Of a DNA stretch of 8,528 nucleotides, positions 6,340 through 8,528 are shown piece by piece; position 1 is the stretch's first letter, and each line of letters starts with the position of its first letter. The notes beneath the pieces are model-generated. The model did not search any database and was not told where the DNA came from. It saw only the letters and a list, made by a program, of their open reading frames with translations. The translations under genes were made by a program, and so were the position numbers. The stretch is from Methanosaeta sp. NSP1 (GTDB lineage: Archaea > Halobacteriota > Methanosarcinia > Methanotrichales > Methanotrichaceae): positions 1-8,528 of the forward strand of contig NOLC01000054.1 of NCBI GenBank assembly GCA_002256595.1, read 5' to 3'.

Positions 6340-6472
6340 GGCCATGACGATCTTAGCCTTCATTTTCGTCAAACGCTTTTTCAGGACGGCCAACTCCTTA
6401 TACCGCGCAATCTTCCCTGTGCTCACTTGTTTGCGGCTTTGACCAGGAATGCATCGGATCTGCCAAAACGTT

Positions 6473-6480
6473 GTTATATC
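6473..6480 (+). promoter_or_regulatory. TATA box of fdhA
   Basis: GTTATATC with CCAAAACG about ten bases upstream as a possible BRE. Its centre is 32 nt from the ATG at 6509, predicting a leader of only a few bases. No ribosome-binding site is present before the ATG. Confidence 0.5.
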
Positions 6481-6508
6481 CTGCCGGCCAGATTTGACCT
6501 GAAAATTG

Positions 6509-8528
6509 ATGGAGAAAGTTCATACTACCTGCGTATATTGCGGCTGCGGCTGCGGGCTATTCCTTCATGTAGAGGACGGCCGGATCGTGGGCGCCTCCCC
6601 TTCGCCAGCCCATCCCATGTCCAGGGGCAGCCTGTGCATCAAAGGCTGGCTGGCAGGGGATTTCGTGGGCCATCCGGATAGGCTTGCCCATCCACTTCTC
6701 CGGCAGGGAGATCGAACCGTCAAAGCCACATGGAATCAAGCCCTCTCTCTGGCGGCGGCAAGACTGCAGAGCATCAAAAAGGAGTTCGGGCCCCAATCTC
6801 TGGGCGTTCTCACCTCGGCCAAGGGAACCAATGAGGAGAACTATCTGCTCATGAAGCTGGGCCGGGCTGCTCTGGAAACCAACAACGTGGACCATGTGGC
6901 CAGGCTCTGCCATGCTCCAACCGTGGCCGGCCTGGGCTTTGCCCTGGGAAGCGGGGCCATGACCGGGTCCATCTCCGGCCTGGAGAAATCCGATGCCATA
7001 CTGATTGTCGGCTCCAACACCACCGAGCAGCATCCGCTGGTGGCCTCCTACATCCTCCGGGCCAGGTCCAGAGGGTCAAAGCTCATCGTCGCCGATCCCC
7101 GAAAGACCCGCCTGGCTGAGCTTGCCGATCTCTGGCTCTCTCCCCGGCCGGGAACGGATGTGGTATGGATCAATGCCCTCTTGAATACGATTGTAGAGCA
7201 CGATCTAATAGACAGGCAGTTCATAGAAGAGCGCACGACTGGCTTCGAGGAGACGGCACAGGCAGCGAGAGCCTGCACCCCCAGCAGGGCGGAGGAGATC
7301 TCGGGGATCGCTGCCGCTGACCTGGCCAGGGCGGCAGACATCTTCGGAGGAGCCGATAGAGCCGCAATTGTCTATGCCATGGGGGTCACCCAGCATGCAC
7401 AGGGCACAGACATCGTCCAGGCCCTGGCCAACCTCTCTCTGGCTACGGGAAACATGGGCCGGGAGGGGACAGGCATCTATCCCCTGCGCGGCCACCAGAA
7501 TGTCCAGGGGGCATGCGATATGGGCGCTCTTCCCACGGTCTTATCCGGATACCAATCCCTAACCAGTCCTGAAGTGCGCGCCAAATTTGAAGAGGCCTGG
7601 AGGGCCCCGCTTCCCGATGAGCCGGGGCTGACCGCTCTGGAGATGCTCTGGGCGGCTGAAGCAGGAAGCCTCAAAGGCCTGATAATCGTGGGCGAGAATC
7701 CCGCCCTCAGCTACCCGGATTCGTCACGGGTCATCAAGGCCCTGAAAGGCCTGGAGTTTTTGCTGGTGAGCGATATATTCCCCACCGAGACCACAGCCCT
7801 TGCTGATGTGGTCCTTCCCGCCGCCTGCTTTGCCGAGAAGGACGGGACATTCACCTCCACCGAGAGGCGCGTGCAGCAGGTAAGGAAGGCTGTAGACCCG
7901 CCGGGTGATGCGAGAGCTGAATGGGAGTGGATCTGCGACCTGTCACGAAGGCTGGGGCAGGAGGCCGATTATGCTTCGCCTGCCAGTATTATGGCCGAGA
8001 TTGCATCTCTTACCCCCAGCTATGGAGGGATAGACTACCAACGCCTCGGGCCTGAGGGACTGCAATGGCCCTGCCCCTGCAAAGATCATCCCGGCACCAG
8101 CATTCTGCATGTCGATTGCTTTTCACAGGGCCGGGCTCATCTGCGCCCCGTCTTTTACTCCCCGCCAGCCGAGATTCCAGATGCCGACTATCCCTTTACC
8201 CTCAACACCGGCAGGAGCCTCTATCACTTTCATACCGGGACCATGACCCGCCGGACCTCTCTTCTGGACCGGGAGATCCCTGCTCCCTTTGTGGAGATCA
8301 ATTTAGAGGATGCGAGGCTTATGGGAATTCGGGAGGGCATGAAGGTCAGAGTGGAAACGAGAAGGGGCAGCATTGCTGCCGAGGCACGGATTGTTGATTC
8401 TCTTCCCAGAGGAAGTCTGTTTATGCCCATACACTTCTCCGAGGCCCCGGCCAATGCTCTGACCGCTCAATCTATCGATCCCCTCTCCAAGATTGCGGAG
8501 CTGAAGGTCTCAGCCGCAAGCCTCCGCA
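6509..8528 (+). CDS. fdhA: Formate dehydrogenase alpha subunit, molybdopterin/[4Fe-4S], Cys type; 3' end outside window
   Basis: The frame is open for 673 codons to the window edge; E. coli FdhF has 715, so most of the protein is present. C8, C11, C15 and C43 form the N-terminal [4Fe-4S] site, and K45 matches the FdhF electron-relay lysine. The active site reads ARLCHAPTVAGL: C134 stands where FdhF has Sec140 and is followed by H135. R327, in YPLRGHQNVQGACDMG, matches FdhF R333. The bis-pterin cofactor fold continues through IIVGENP (392-398) and VVLPAACFAEKDGTFT. The C-terminal domain carries HTGTMTRR (575-582) and HFSEAPANALT, typical of formate dehydrogenases and unlike FwdB or nitrate reductases. 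There is no signal peptide, so it is cytoplasmic; the electron acceptor (F420 via FdhB, ferredoxin or other) depends on genes beyond the edge. ATG 6509 was chosen; a TTG immediately before it is the only close alternative. The gene appears leaderless or nearly so. Confidence 0.9.
   Translation, partial: MEKVHTTCVYCGCGCGLFLHVEDGRIVGASPSPAHPMSRGSLCIKGWLAGDFVGHPDRLAHPLLRQGDRTVKATWNQALSLAAARLQSIKKEFGPQSLGVLTSAKGTNEENYLLMKLGRAALETNNVDHVARLCHAPTVAGLGFALGSGAMTGSISGLEKSDAILIVGSNTTEQHPLVASYILRARSRGSKLIVADPRKTRLAELADLWLSPRPGTDVVWINALLNTIVEHDLIDRQFIEERTTGFEETAQAARACTPSRAEEISGIAAADLARAADIFGGADRAAIVYAMGVTQHAQGTDIVQALANLSLATGNMGREGTGIYPLRGHQNVQGACDMGALPTVLSGYQSLTSPEVRAKFEEAWRAPLPDEPGLTALEMLWAAEAGSLKGLIIVGENPALSYPDSSRVIKALKGLEFLLVSDIFPTETTALADVVLPAACFAEKDGTFTSTERRVQQVRKAVDPPGDARAEWEWICDLSRRLGQEADYASPASIMAEIASLTPSYGGIDYQRLGPEGLQWPCPCKDHPGTSILHVDCFSQGRAHLRPVFYSPPAEIPDADYPFTLNTGRSLYHFHTGTMTRRTSLLDREIPAPFVEINLEDARLMGIREGMKVRVETRRGSIAAEARIVDSLPRGSLFMPIHFSEAPANALTAQSIDPLSKIAELKVSAASLR

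Larger units (their letters stand above)
6224..6508. other. Divergent intergenic region between the beta-helix gene and fdhA
   Basis: This 285-bp stretch has no gene I can support. It holds a TATA box at each end, one for each flanking gene. It also holds two copies of AACTGCA 15 nt apart (6281-6287 and 6296-6302) and an imperfect hairpin at 6312-6339. The space is larger than two leaderless promoters need, so regulator sites or a small RNA are possible. Confidence 0.5.

Noticed and set aside
6205..6426. Minus-strand GTG-initiated frame of 73 residues in the intergenic region, Lys-rich at its start.
   Set aside because: It runs through the beta-helix promoter and overlaps that gene's start, has no recognisable motif and no ribosome-binding site. 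A degraded gene fragment cannot be excluded.
7418..7420. Q304 of FdhA, first thought to replace the catalytic arginine of formate dehydrogenases.
   Set aside because: Counting residues in remembered E. coli FdhF places R333 in the PVRGQNN segment, which is kept here as R327. Q304 aligns with FdhF R310, which I do not know to be catalytic.
1..8528. Search by eye for tRNA, rRNA, CRISPR repeats, insertion-sequence ends and transposase motifs.
   Set aside because: None was seen. Short structured RNAs could be missed without a covariance-model search.

Overview
The window looks like chromosome from a euryarchaeal methanogen, most likely of the Methanothrix (Methanosaeta) / Methanosarcinales type. 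The archaeal call rests on three things: a 57-residue Sec61-beta protein, TATA-type promoters with several genes starting about 22-36 nt downstream (leaderless or nearly so), and GGAGGTGAT-like ribosome-binding sites on the leadered genes. The genus is an inference from gene types (NosD-like surface protein, archaeal U32, cysteine-type FdhA) and was not tested.

Layout. Positions 1-3218 carry three minus-strand genes, transcribed SDH-type membrane serine protease -> HAD/NT5C-type nucleotidase -> U32-family protein. The U32 gene runs off the left edge of the window. The last two overlap by 26 nt and both use TTG starts. A compact divergent promoter region (3219-3341) separates them from a plus-strand gene for a small secreted protein of unknown family (3342-3950), also with a TTG start behind a strong GGAGGT site. 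That gene converges, with 13 nt between the stops, on the minus-strand sec61-beta gene (3964-4137). Upstream of sec61-beta lies a 672-residue secreted, Asn-rich, NosD-like right-handed beta-helix protein (4205-6223). A second divergent intergenic region (6224-6508) precedes a plus-strand molybdopterin/[4Fe-4S] formate dehydrogenase alpha subunit. It has Cys in place of selenocysteine and runs off the right edge only slightly short of full family length.

How the parts fit. Much of the middle concerns the cell envelope: a membrane-anchored protease, a small exported protein, a translocon subunit and a large predicted surface protein. The flanks are RNA-modification or peptidase-like (U32), nucleotide metabolism (HAD) and redox metabolism (FdhA). 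No mobile element, CRISPR array, rRNA or tRNA was recognised. I did not find a convincing new multi-gene system. The items most worth a second look are the unrecognised secreted protein sharing a divergent promoter region with a membrane protease, the very regular 22-23 residue beta-helix with one NosD module inserted, the split between leaderless ATG genes and leadered TTG genes, and the FdhA gene whose partners lie outside the window.
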